NCBI GenBank assembly: GCA_963978905.1
Contig: OZ022257.1
Coordinates: 15,271,664-15,335,663 of the forward strand
DNA from: Trichostrongylus colubriformis
Taxonomy: Eukaryota > Nematoda > Chromadorea > Rhabditida > Trichostrongylidae
Direction: 5' to 3'
DNA: 64,000 bases
Part shown: positions 1 through 11,249 of the stretch, in pieces
How the letters are laid out: each line of letters starts with the position of its first letter
How positions within the stretch are numbered: the first letter of the stretch is position 1
Notes under the pieces: model-generated
The model's database searches: none
Told to the model about the DNA's origin: nothing
The model's input: only the letters and a program-made list of their open reading frames with translations
Position numbers and translations under genes: made by a program

Positions 1-2517
1 GCAATTCAAAAATGATCTGGAAATGAAAAGAAAGCAGAGGCTTACCTTAGTGATAATGATCAAATTACGATGAAACAGCGCAGATTTGTCGAGAGCGTGA
101 CAAAATCGAATGAGCAGCGGAGTAGTGAGGACAGTTACCATGCACTCGATGCAGTAAAATGCATAGAAAACAGCGGGAGAAGTCGCTAATGCAAGGTCTG
201 AGGGAAAAACTAAAGGAAATAGTGGATTCCCGAAAATTGCGCTGACGATCCTCATTTCTTTTGTCTATGGAAGATAGCAGAATTTGTTTCTGATGAAGCG
301 TCTCAGAAATGTGTCTGAAATTAAACTAGAGGACACCGGACAAGCAGACCGCTTCTATGGTACGTATGTCGTTCAGACAGCTCTAATTGGCGAAGAAGCC
401 AGAGCTGTCGGTGAGAGCAAAATCCATGTGGCTAACGTCAATGGTGAGGTAAAAACACCTAATTATCGCGAATTGTTATAGTATGGTATCCAACAGTGAT
501 GATATGTTTTCGCCTTTACCGCCATAATAGTATGGGATTCTGGTAAAACAGTATTGTAGAATAGCCTCCTAGTGTCAGACATCTGTGATGCTTTTTCAAT
601 CAACGGCCTTGAAACTGCGAAAAACACATATGAGTGAAAATTCGAACAATTCAAAAACATGCTCATTCCAAAATCTCACATCAGCCAACAGCTGAAATGA
701 GAATAGAGGCTATGCAAGTCAGCATCTCACCCGGCAAAAGACCTAAGGTTAGAAGCTTTAATTTCATTTGCAGAATTGAAAGACCGCGACCGCCTCTGGG
801 GACATCATCGGTGCTGATGACCCAATTAGAGCATTTTCTGAGAAAAAGCATTTGTATTTAATGGGCCTTCTGAGAATGCGTCACTGTCTCAAAGGTTTCT
901 GGTGGTTCTTTCGTCTGTTGGACTCTCACTGTAATATAGGTTTATTTCGCTACAATTTACAAGCATGCAATAAAGCGGATTACACTACGTACATGCGAGA
1001 ACTAACAGTTCTCCTACGACGACATTGTGTGAGCCCATTTCTACTGTTTCCATCTCCTACCTTCCATAATTACTTCGCTCCTGGTGTGGGTCCGCGAGGG
1101 GCAGCAAGACTTGCCTCGCACTCTGTTTCCGCTACCGCCTGTTACCGTATTCTAGTACCGGTGACCCACTGAGGTCGCCGTCATGCCGGATTACTACAGA
1201 GAGCCGTCGCGCTCGGCTGAGCCCCTTCTTCACTCAACAGCCCTGTTGGATGCCCCGCCTCCATTTTATATCCTCGGCGCCGGCAGGCTTATCTATGAGT
1301 CATCGTGATCCGTTTCACGAGGACCCGCTACCATTTGTTTGAACTGAGTATAGTGAAAGTTACAGAATTGTTACATTACAAATTTCTGCCATGATTTCTG
1401 AGTCACACTGAATTAGTTCATGACATGCCCCATAACATGGAGGTCTTTAGTCTGTACAAATGCTCTTCAGCAGTTTTACATCACCTCTATCGCATTGCAT
1501 ACTTAACAGATAATCTTTCTTGACAATCACCCAGGTAAAGGTAACTTACTGAAATAGTCATGAGATTTTTCCGTTGTAGCTTTGGCCGAAAGTTTCCCGT
1601 TTTGCGAGCCTGAGAAGCTTTCGAAACAATAAATTCATCGGCGAGCATACTTTATGGCGAAGTAAGAAACCACGTGCTTTTACCCAATGTGTTCCGGCAG
1701 TATATCCCATGGAAACGCAATAGAAATGCCATAAAACTGCTCTAATATTATGTTCAAATGGTGGTAAAACATCAATTATCAAAGTTCACGCTGGTAAAGA
1801 AAAACCGAGAAGTGGATCTGTAGCCGACTCTGTCATCATGCAGCTCATGGAGGGCCACTTATTATTAGATCACGGCTGTGACTTGTGATGATAACTGGTT
1901 GACCAGCTTACTTGACTCTTTGCTCAAGAGAGAAACCAATTTGGTCGGAACCTAGGAATAACAGAAGAGGAATCCCTCCAATGATTGGGAGCATTGAGTT
2001 GAAGCGAGGTGAAAGTTGCTCCTAGCAAACCAGAATGGTATAACGGTTTTCAAATGGAACGATGATCGTGACATTCTCATGCTGTCAACAAAGCATGATG
2101 TGGCTTCAATTGGGAAAACAAAGCAGACTGTCGTGGAGGACTACAGTCAAATAAAGAGCTCGTAGGTTTGAGCGACCATGGCATTTTATACTCCGTTCGT
2201 GTGTAAGACCACCAAGTGCTTTCTTCCATCTCTTGACGCAGGCTTCGGTGATCAGCTCGTGGATTTCGTGCTGCAAAACTAAGATTACTAAAATCAAATT
2301 GAAAATTAAAAAATTGAGCTTGTAGAGTCATTACTTGGTTGCGATGAAACTTATATGAATACTCCCACTCGGAGACTCGATGAGTGTGCGAAGATAAGGG
2401 CAAAGTCGCAGACGATTCGTTTGCTGCTATAAAGAAATGTGCAATAACCAAGGGCGCGTAAAGGCTTCATCTCATGCCAGGAGAGTCTGTAGCCTCTGCA
2501 GGAAGCGCAAGTAAACA
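1..2517. other. Region with no recognisable gene
   Basis: Short open frames occur (for example 284-481, 852-1172 plus, 2077-2451 minus), but none has splice-site context or a family motif that I recognise. A GC-richer patch lies at about 1080-1320. I see nothing assignable here. Confidence 0.4.
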
Positions 2518-3575
2518 TTTCTTCTATTGTGCCAACGAGGTTGTTAAGTGGAATATTTATTCATTGATGGCCTGACGTGTCGACCAGATCGTCCTCCTCA
2601 AAGGCCTAAACGTTGCTCAAGATCTAGGATTTTGTTCACTATACCGTCAAATGCCTCATCCCCCCAGCAGTTCTGACGAAGATCTAGGAAAACACCGAAG
2701 AAATCCCGTATGTCAGACGTATAGTTTGGGACATGCACGTCTCCCATTTTAGATCAGTAGCTCGCAATGTGGTGCAAATGGCAAGAGGTCATTTCTGACG
2801 GATAAGCACTCATTTCGGTTGTTCATACTTGTATACTATCAGGTTTTTCATACTATACTATATGTACAATACCGCTCACGTCGCGTGATTAAAAAAGCCG
2901 TGCGACGGTTAGTTCGCGAACAAACTGTCGCACCGTCATAACATCGTTCAAACTGGATAAAATGGGAAGATCTTGGAAGCATTGGATTCGACTCAATGAG
3001 GCGAGTTTAATAATATATGAAATGTGAAATTTTTCATGAGTAATCTTCCTAAAAATCGCGCGAAAACGCGCGATTTTGAAATGCGCCATCGCGCGAAAAC
3101 GAAAATCGATTTGCACTGTAAATCGCGCGATTTTTAAGAAGATTACTCGTCAAAATTTGACATTTCATATATTATTAAATCCGCCGAATCCAGTGCTTCC
3201 AAGATCTTCCCATTTTATCCAGTTTGAACGATGTTATGACGGTGCGACGGTTTGTTCGCGAACAAACCGTCGCAAGGCTTTTTTTTAATCACGCGACGTG
3301 AGCGGTATTGCATAAGGACAGCATGGCATCTATCATTCATTAATAACAACTGACACTGAGTGGCATTGTTCCGATCTTGTGGTGGTGGAGTGGTGAGTTT
3401 GTTTCTGACGTACGGGGTTTCTCCGGTGTTTTCCTAGATCTTTGTCAGAACCGCTGGGGAGATGAGGCGTTTGACGGTATAGTGAACAAAATCCTAGATC
3501 TTGAGCCATGTTCAGGCAGGCCACTAATGAATAAATATTCCACCTAACAACCTCGTTGCACAATAGAAGAAGTCT
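2518..3575. repeat. Outer foldback element with a second foldback nested inside
   Basis: The stretch 2518-2710 reappears inverted at about 3395-3575; both contain the words CCTAGATCTT and GGTGTTTTCC in matching order. The two halves flank an independent palindrome at 2867-3310. A relative of the outer arms occurs at about 47946-48227. No transposase is visible, so this is a non-autonomous element. The gaps between outer and inner arms are unequal (about 155 and 85 bp), which fits decay after insertion. Confidence 0.65.
2867..3310. repeat. 444-bp foldback MITE (ends CAATACCGCTCACG)
   Basis: The left end CAATACCGCTCACG at 2867 is matched by CGTGAGCGGTATTG ending at 3310. The two arms are near-identical inversions up to a centre at about 3088, where several copies of the word GCGCGATTTT occur. 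The arms include GGTGCGACGG and a TTCGCGAA palindrome. A single diverged arm of the same family lies at about 50225-50402. Confidence 0.75.
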
Positions 3576-3971
3576 TATAATAATATCGATGCCGTGGTTC
3601 TACGATAAGAGAAGTTGGAATCTATTGCGAAGCAAGTAAACACTATTGTGGTGTTTGCTTTCAATTAACCACCCTGAATGAGCTCAATGATTGCTATTTA
3701 TCCCTTTATTAAGATGCTCATTAATTCAAAAACCCGAAGTTATTCTAAGGGACCGCACCTTGTGTAAAAACCTTTATGTTTGAAGTATACAGTGAAAAAG
3801 GATCGCACAAGGGTTTGAAAGGAAGTAAATAACAAGTAACAAGACTGTGACACCGCATTGTGTCACACGGTCCTGCGCGGTCATATGGTTTGACACGACG
3901 TCGTGTCAGTGTCATAGGGACGTCAACGTGTTAAACGTGGCACCTCATGCGAAGGTTTGTCAGATTATATA

Positions 3972-4708
3972 TAGGAGGTGCCAAAAAGTAGTATTTCGTT
4001 TACGGCCCACATCCGCCAAGTATACAAAACACAGGAAAATGAGCGCGATAAAAGTATTGGGGCAAGATAATCCCAAAATGTTTCTTTAGAGACAGGAGCA
4101 AGCTGACACTCACTACTTTGCCACCTTCAAAATACGGAGCCTTCAGTCAGCGCATATGGGCTTCAGAACACCTACGGTATCAAGATCCGCTCCAAACAAT
4201 GGAGCCACGTTTCGTGGTACGTCTTTTGGGGGAGATTTTTGGGGATTAGCGCTTCGTTGCATGAAAGTCACAGAGCCCTTGCTGCTTGGACAACGCTTCT
4301 ATGATCTGAAGTGTCATTTTTTATGCCTCAAACCCTCTTTCGGAAGGGTTTCAGTGGTAATGGCACGTTTTGGCTCTTGGAAACGAAGGGCTTTGGGTAC
4401 TCGAAGAAAAGGGAATTTTCAAGAACACCATCCATTATGAATCCCTTCAAGTACACAGAGCGAACGGACCTCAGCAAGGTTGTGAGCGAGAGCGACCAAA
4501 TCTCGGATTCTGCCGTGTTGAGGCGACACATCATGTTCACTCGGAATAAGCTCCCGATTCTGTTCGTGCAGAAGGCTGTTACGGGTTTAGTAATAGAGGA
4601 GGTCTGGTACTGAATTTGGGGATGGAAGTACCTCGTCAGAGTTTGCTGAAGCTCGACCAAAAAAGGATTGAAAGTAGAGGAGAAAAAATAATTTTTTTGG
4701 TACCCCTG
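3972..4708. mobile_element. MITE family M1, copy 1 (737 bp, TA-flanked)
   Basis: The left terminus (AGGAGGTGCCAAAAA after a TA) and the right terminus (TTTTTGGTACCCCTG before a TA) form imperfect terminal inverted repeats matching the ends of the 24687-25478 copy. The interior is collinear with that copy and with the broken copy at 17602-18141. TA duplication and a CAGGG-type end place it with Tc1/mariner-mobilised non-autonomous elements. Several open frames of 90-110 codons inside it are incidental. Confidence 0.75.
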
Positions 4709-4710
4709 TA

Positions 4711-5869
4711 TAAAACACCAAAGCTACTGTAAACAAGGGCATGCAGAAACTGCTACTGCTAGAGTACACATCTCTCTGGAAAACCCGCACTTATTCGAAA
4801 TTTCATCTGTGATACTTTATGTCACGCACCACGAGCTCGCAAAATTCGTAATTCTTAAAGATGGCGAGCATGTTACATTCCACTGGTAAGTTCGCACTAC
4901 CTGCTATCTCCAGGAGCCGTGAACTGTGTCCTACTCTTTTTCCTATTTCAGGGGTGTACGCTTCGTCTTGACATGTCGCACACTTAAAGAATAACAAAGG
5001 GTATGGCGCTGGGCGATGGCGATGGTCGTGGGAGATCTGTGTATGAGAAACGAATTCATTTATTTCAAAGCGTGAACTGCAGAAATGCTTTCCCATTGAA
5101 AGGACAGCGGTTGTGTTTCTTCCACAGACAAAACCGCCCACAGCGAGCAATTCCAAGCTCTTGTTTCGGAGTCAGTCATGTCTACAAATTAAGTCACACC
5201 TATTCCTTTCTTAATTACACAATCAGGTACCGACACCTCAGAAGAACCAGCCGACATCACAGGGGATCATAGACAGCAGCACAGGGGATAACACATCTAC
5301 TTGAGGGACCCCACTCGTTACTCTTTTAATATCCGAGGATGATTGATCAATCTTAACCTGGAAGGTTCTGTCCCTGAGGTAGTTTGAAATCCATTTGGTA
5401 AGTACTGGGTGAAAACTGAGGGAGCATCGTGAATGTCTCTTTCATGAGGCTAGGCGATCCAACAGATGGGACGAATTCCTAACTTTTACTCAGAAATTCT
5501 CGGTACAACTCAAAAAACAACTGTTATTTGGGAAAAAAAGTTATTGATTCAGGCAATGTGCGATATTTCCATAGGTATTTGAGCAAAATATTACAGGACT
5601 CCAGGCGCATCAACTAAGCTGACCAAATAGATCTCCACTTCGGAAATTCTTCGACGGAGGCTCTGATCCAGAACTTGGTATCCACCATCTCACCGCTTCA
5701 ATCTGATAATTCCGATTCCTTTTGGAAGCGTCAACAATACTAGGGTCACTATTTATATTTCGGTTATTATTTATTTTATTTATATTGTATTATATTCATT
5801 CACTTTTATATATTACTGCTATCATGAAGTATATCTGATGGTTTCATCGTGAATTTCGACCTTTTACTA
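4711..5869. other. Intergenic, nothing recognised
   Basis: No supported exon or RNA gene. The opposed 117- and 89-codon frames at about 4800-5270 have no motif that I recognise. An AT-rich run lies near 5750-5820. Confidence 0.35.
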
Positions 5870-7621
5870 CCCTAAAGTCTGATAGATAGGTCCGCCGCGC
5901 GCGATGTCGCGCGCGGCAGCGGCGAAAGCAGGCGCGGTCTCAAAGAACGCGGGCTCGCAATGCACCCTTCATTGGTAAAAACGACAGAATTGTAGAACTG
6001 TTTATTCAAATTCATTTCTATTATCTAAAAATACCACGTAACAAAATCTTCGTTAAACCCGTGTAACAATGATCATCCATCTTGAATATTCTACGCAATC
6101 TCCTCTTTACCGTCACAAACATTCATAAGGGGTAAAATTCTCACTCATCTCATCTAAGAGCGACTCCTGGTTCAAGATCTTTGGAAAGCTGTTCACAATC
6201 GTCTCCTCAGAAATTGATAGAAGCTATCGCAAACTAAAGCAGTTACCTCTCCGTTGCTCATCCTTTTCCTGATGCCGCTCTTGGTATATCTGGCTTTTGT
6301 TGGGTCATAACAGGAATGAGGAAAAGTTTTTATTCAACCGCTATTTCATCGCCAAAACCATCGTTGCATTGATACCCCCGTTGAACAACGATTCTTCTCT
6401 CATTTCTTCACTTTCCTCTGCCAACTGTGAACTTTCCGTATTCACCTTTCGTACGACCCCAACTTAACTTGCTACTCGCTTTTATATAAACAAATACAAT
6501 ATACAATACAATACAAACTCGTTACTAATATTGGGTCATTCCATAAGTAATGTCGTTTTTTTTCAAGCATAAAATTTTCCTATGAAATTACCAGTTTTTG
6601 CTGCACGTCATATATCATTCGCAAGAGGTTTTCCTGCTCTACAAAATAACATGTACAGTTCCCGAGTTTGCTAGAGTGGGGCCGACATTTAGGCTGGCGA
6701 AGTGGTAGGTCCAACCGACAAAAATTGGCCAAACCGGCAATCAATTGAAACACTATATTTTACTTGAGGAAAACTAACCAACTATGTGTTGCGTACTTAG
6801 TTTTGACCTCTTCTACAATTTCCAGTATTTAGTTGATCAAGAAGTCGTGTCGTTCTTTTTCTAAAATTTCTTTTTCGAAAGCACCCACACTTATTCAAAA
6901 TGGATTTTTCTTTCAAACTCCTTGCTTAGAGTTGTTTTATGAACCAACTCGAAGAACTTTTTCTGCTGTATCGAAAACATCTTTCTAGTTTGTTTTGGCT
7001 GCGATTCGGATTGAGTTCTAATATCATGTGATAGGAGTCCAGTTGACATTTTTCACATTTTATTTTTTCCATGAGAAAGTTAAGGAATCCGGTCAGTAGT
7101 ATTTTCCTGTTTCTACCCACCACCTCTTCTTACCATTTCACCACTCTTTCAACTGATTGGTTGAGAAAATTTTCTTGCCTTGGTTCGATGAAATCGTCTA
7201 AAATCACCGAGTTGTGGCGGAAGAACTAAATGTGAGAAAAGAGGCGCTTGACTTTCCAAGTAACCAGTTAATGGAACTTGCAGAAGAGGTTGGAGCTAAG
7301 TACGGAAGTTTTGTGCTGGACCTCCTTCTTCGCCAGCCTGAATGTCGGCGCTATTCTAACAAACTCAAAAATCGAGCATACTTTTTTGTAGAGCAGAAAA
7401 TTCGCTTTCGAATGATATGTGACATGTAGCAAAACTTGTGATTATATGGCAAAAATTTTTGCTTGGAAAAAAACGACACTACTTATGGAATGACCCAATA
7501 CAATCAACAAATCATAGCTTCTTCAATTTCCTTCATCTCTGATTGACTCCTTGGAGACTGCGGTCGCCTATGCCGCGCGCGACACCGCGTGCAGGTGGAC
7601 TTATCCTATCGGTCTTTAGGG
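5870..7621. mobile_element. 1752-bp element with CCCTAAAG ends, TA-flanked
   Basis: CCCTAAAG at 5870 is matched by CTTTAGGG ending at 7621, each bordered by TA (5868-5869 and 7622-7623). The similarity continues inward for about 80 bp through a GC-rich block containing TGTCGCGCGCGGCA on the left and its diverged complement on the right. A second TA-flanked element (6531-7498) sits inside it. No intact transposase is visible. Confidence 0.6.
6531..7498. mobile_element. 968-bp mariner-type element nested in the 5870-7621 element
   Basis: The ends are TTGGGTCATTCCATAAGTA at 6531 and the complement ending TGACCCAA at 7498, with TA on both sides (6529-6530 and 7499-7500). The inverted match runs for roughly 30 bp and includes GTCGTTTTTTT. 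Open frames inside (6926-7123 minus, 7214-7429 plus) show no recognisable DDE triad, so it is probably non-autonomous or decayed. Confidence 0.65.
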
Positions 7622-7698
7622 TATATACCTGGTCATTCATTTTACCGTACGGCAAAATTTTGTCCTCCCAGGAAAAGGAACTGAATCGTGAACATTAC

Positions 7699-7785
7699 GC
7701 GACGATTTTTTACGATTTTCGACGTGATCCATGATTCATCAGCGGTCACGATTTTATAAAAGTCTCGCTCTGATGATTTGAAAAG
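7699..7785 (-). pseudogene. Mariner transposase fragment (first catalytic D region)
   Basis: The minus-strand frame reads ERDFYKIVTADESWITSK, matching the mariner core around the first catalytic aspartate (usual form: FL.RIVTGDE.W). The frame loses resemblance on both sides. The fragment abuts the outer edge of the left arm of the large inverted repeat, and no equivalent is visible at the right-hand edge. Only about 30 residues of a roughly 340-residue protein are recognisable, so it is a relic. Confidence 0.55.
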
Positions 7786-8286
7786 CAAATTTGAAATCAG
7801 CGCTAAAGGTACGTACACTGAGATATAAAACACTGCAAATGATCCCCTCGACCTGTTATTCTTTCCTTGTCGGATATATGAGTCGCTAACATTCTTCTGT
7901 AAGTGACTGGACTGTACTTTTGGAATCATTCTTCACTTTATAAAGCCTGATCAACCGTATGACGGTACACCATTATTGAATTGTGAACCATAGAAGTTTT
8001 AGCTAGGAGATGTACCTTGCCTCATAATGGCACTGCTGAGGAGGGAGCTATGCACAAGATAGCCTGCCAGTGGTCATTTTACAATCTGAGGAATACGTAT
8101 GTAGCTGGCTGTGACTTGTTCGAAGTCTTGCAGTGCGATGTTAGTAGTTTCCATTCATTTGGTTGCCACAATGTTACCCGTTCTAACCCACCGTATTGTT
8201 ACCTTAAAGAAGTGATAATGCGATGAACTTCTAAGAATCTGTGTTTACGCACCATTGTACTGCGCTTACGCCTGAGGTTTTACCGG

Positions 8287-8352
8287 AAGGTGCCGTCGCG
8301 ATGGATGATCGAAAAGATCTTGCAAGACTTTTGGGACAACCTAATACATCAC
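8287..8352 (+). pseudogene. Mariner stub in left arm
   Basis: About 65 bp matches, in mirror orientation, the 3' part and terminal repeat of the mariner at 14877-15431, including CTTGCAAGACTTTTGGGACA followed by ACCTAA and a TA. The rest of the element and some flank are missing. Since both arms carry the same insertion at the same site, the insertion probably predates the inverted duplication, or was copied across by gene conversion. Confidence 0.7.
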
Positions 8353-8981
8353 GGAATGGCTGCGAGTGTAGTGAGTAGGTGCTCATACATGGCATTAGAT
8401 GGATAGTAAAGTACCAATCACTTCCCCATGCTTTGAGCTGTAAACTTCCTCTATCGTTCCCTATCCCAACTACTCAATTACAGATAGAGACCGATCAATC
8501 GACACACAAAATAAGTGATTTATATAACAGAAGGAATCGAAAATGGAACATTTGAATTGGTTGTCATTACATTCGGCCAGCTGATATTTGGGACAATCGC
8601 GGGTGACCGCTTCAGCGTAGATGAAAGTCGTTACTTGGGTCCTTGATGAGCTTCATGCAGGCACAGCGGCAGTTGTACAGAAACCTCCGCATGTTGAACA
8701 AATCCGCTAAAGTGCAAACGGCCCCCGAATCTTGTATACCCTTGTGACTTCAGCAGCTCGTAGTTGGCATCCCTTTCGTAAGCTGCAGATCAATTTGAGC
8801 AGGAGAAGTAAACGTGAGCTGGCTCATCAAGCACTGCATCCTCAATGAATGTGCCAAATTTCGACTATAACATGCTGCAAATCTTGGGACTGTGTTAGAA
8901 TCATAACGATGTTCGGCGAACTAAAAGAACCTTCGGTAGATTTGGCAGCCTAGCAGAGTGACTGCTTGTGTGCAAACATTT

Positions 8982-9735
8982 TGCATCCGTTAATGCCATT
9001 AAGTGCTACTGGAACTCCGAGTCGTCACTACCATCATTCCTCCTCGCCACCGTTGTGATAGCCACCGTTGAATGCTATTTTTGGAACCAATGACGACGCG
9101 TAGAAAAGAGGTAGAACAAACATTCTTTTGCATCCGTTAACGCCATTAAGTGCTTCCAAAACTCCGAGTCGTCACTACCATCATTACTTTTCGCCGCCGT
9201 TGTGAAAGCTACCGTCGAGTTGTCGGATGGACCCATGCGGGGTCACAAAAGGGCGCGCGTGTGACCTACACGCGGGAAGGGAGGAACGAACTTTGTACCC
9301 TGAGGGCCATATATAAGGGGCACCTTCCACAAGAGGTATAGATTTTTTTGGAGACTACCCGGACTCGCCATTCGACGACATCCCGGCAGCCCTCACCCGG
9401 AAGACCTCTCGCCGTCGCCTGCAATTTTTTTTACATCGTTATTATTATTGTTGTGTTTTTTACTAATAAACCGTTCGCTACTGTTGTGTTTACCACCCTC
9501 GCACTCTGGGAAGGCAGCCATATCGTGCAGAATACTATTTTAGGAACCAATGACGACGCGTAGAAAAGAGGTAGAACAAACATTCATTCGCATCCGTTAA
9601 CGCCATTAGGTGCTACTGGAACTCCGAGTCGTCACTACCATCATTCCTCTTCGCCACCGTTGTGAAAGCCACCGTTGAATACTATTTTAGGAACCAATGA
9701 CGACGCGTAGAAAGAGGTAGAACAAAATTTTTAGT
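8982..9735. repeat. Three-unit minisatellite (about 146-bp unit), left arm only
   Basis: Units begin near 8982 (TGCATCCGTTAATGCC), 9129 and 9588, each containing AACTCCGAGTCGTCACTACC and GAACCAATGACGACGCGTAG. The first spacing is 147 bp; the second is 459 bp because a 309-bp LTR-like insert with a 4-bp duplication interrupts unit 2, leaving 146 bp. The right arm has only the start of one unit (near 14190-14235), so the array expanded in the left arm. Confidence 0.75.
9221..9529 (+). mobile_element. Probable solo LTR (309 bp)
   Basis: It begins TGTCGGATGG and ends ATCGTGCA (TG...CA), flanked by GAGT and GAAT, a near-perfect 4-bp duplication. It contains a TATA-like TATATAA at 9310-9316 and AATAAA at 9465-9470, in the order expected for an LTR promoter and polyadenylation signal. 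Removing it restores the 146-bp minisatellite unit exactly. No internal retrotransposon sequence is present. The family (BEL/Pao or another) cannot be told from the LTR alone. Confidence 0.6.
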
Positions 9736-10301
9736 GAAGGAGTGGTAGTATGTGGTACGCGGTATTGACAGCGTCCACATGTATTTTATTTGACGTCTGC
9801 CATCAACAAAGAGAAGACTAATATTATTTACCCAACGTCGTCAGGATGCTGGACCCACAACCTTTGCACTGCAGTTGTGAACATCACTGACTTTGCCGTT
9901 GCAAGGTATCGGACGTGATGTTTTCGTGTGTGGAAAACAACGGACAATCCACGTTCTTATTTGATTCTTTCACTACGGTGATCGCTTTTAATTGGCGCTC
10001 CAATGTTCTATCACACAGCCCATCCTGTGCCTTCGAATGGCGATGCCCTCCTCTCATACTCATGAAGTGTGTCCACGGATCATAGAGATATAATTTCATG
10101 AATTATTTCCTTCTTACATTCAGCCAGAATTTTCTGTGATTCATAATTCTTTCTTCAGAAATATGATAATCTTTCTAAAGAAATAGCAGTAATAAGAGAA
10201 ACGCCTCCGTGGGTATAGGTAGATGATCACAAGGAGAATCCATATTCTATGTTCTCTCATCTCATGCATGTCAATATCTGCAGCGTGCTTTATAAAAAAC
10301 A

Positions 10302-10307
10302 TTTATT
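10302..10307 (-). terminator. Polyadenylation signal of left-arm peptide gene
   Basis: AATAAA on the minus strand, 26 bp beyond the stop codon at 10334. It is conserved in the right-arm copy at 13646-13651. Confidence 0.65.
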
Positions 10308-10333
10308 GATTTTGCAGCAAAATATGAAGCACT

Positions 10334-11110
10334 TTAGACGGGGGTCCCTTCATTGCTGTCATCAACCGAGGTGCCTTCCTCAGAACTTACATCTTCCGAA
10401 AAACTCTGTGGCGCCTCAGGAACACTTCCTTGGGACGTGGTCGGCACCCAACTCGGGCGCGCCATATAATTCTTCGAATTCTCCATCACCCTCCTCAAAG
10501 AGTCGAATGGATATGACGCCTAAAAACTGACCTGTTAACGTTCGATTTATTCTTCAAAGGGAATCATCCATGAATATTGGGCCATTGGGTGCCATTGGAG
10601 CTCTACATATGGTGATATCTTAGCGAAATATTCTATATCTAGCTTTATCACTTGCGGAGCACTCTTCCGACCTTCTACGAAACACATAGAATTGGCTTTA
10701 TATTTTTACATTGACGATTTTCCCCTTCTACCTTTCAGCATTACTCCCTTCCACTTTAAGGCATGACTACAAAAGAGCACTGCTTCCAAGCCCCCGGCCA
10801 GCTGCATGAACGTTAACAAAAAATTGCTGTACCGCGTGGAATTCGCAGTTTAAAAATAGAGGAATATCCTTTTTATGTGGAACTCCTCATAGCGCCACGC
10901 CTTGATTCGATTGCACTGTTACGATAGAAAGCGTGCAATATACGAATTCCCCTACGAGCATGTTTCGAAATTTCTTATTACAACGGTACAGGAAACGGTT
11001 GTCTCTGGGCTCTATGCTCCGGCCTGATTCTGGTGCCAACTTACCGCGTTAATCATTCCATTATAGAATCCGATAACAAGAGCAAGGCTAAGGAAGTAAA
11101 AGAGCCACAT
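10334..11110 (-). CDS. Predicted secreted peptide, left-arm copy (two exons, 83 aa)
   Basis: Exon 1 is 11110-11045 and exon 2 is 10519-10334; the 525-bp intron starts GTAAGT and ends TTTTTAG, phase 0. The product starts MWLFYFLSLALVIGFYNGM, a hydrophobic signal-peptide-like segment with probable cleavage near residue 22. It continues with about 61 residues, including SYPFDSLRRVMENSKNYMAR, a proline/serine-rich middle and an acidic tail ending DDSNEGTPV. There are no cysteines. An in-frame stop lies just upstream of the ATG, and AATAAA follows the stop closely. The only differences from the right-arm copy are six third-position changes, all synonymous. An in-frame GTAAGT inside exon 2 after SFSED could be an alternative donor. 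I do not recognise the family. A secreted signalling or effector role is inference. Confidence 0.7.
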
Positions 11111-11249
11111 CACTGGATGCCTGCTTCGTTGCTGCCCTGCTTATATGAAGCTCGATACGTGCAGTATTGCAATCCAACGAACATAGCGCGCCTGGTGTAT
11201 ACGTGGTTTCTGCAGTTTGCACTTCCACATGCGCAGTGTGTTACAGGAG

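Noticed and set aside
4156..4660. Three overlapping 94-110 codon frames
   Set aside because: They fall inside the M1 MITE and are not conserved as frames in its other copies.
10249..10530. 93-codon plus-strand ORF, conserved in mirror at 13423-13704
   Set aside because: It is antisense to exon 2 of the peptide gene. Between-copy changes are amino-acid altering in this frame but silent in the gene's frame.
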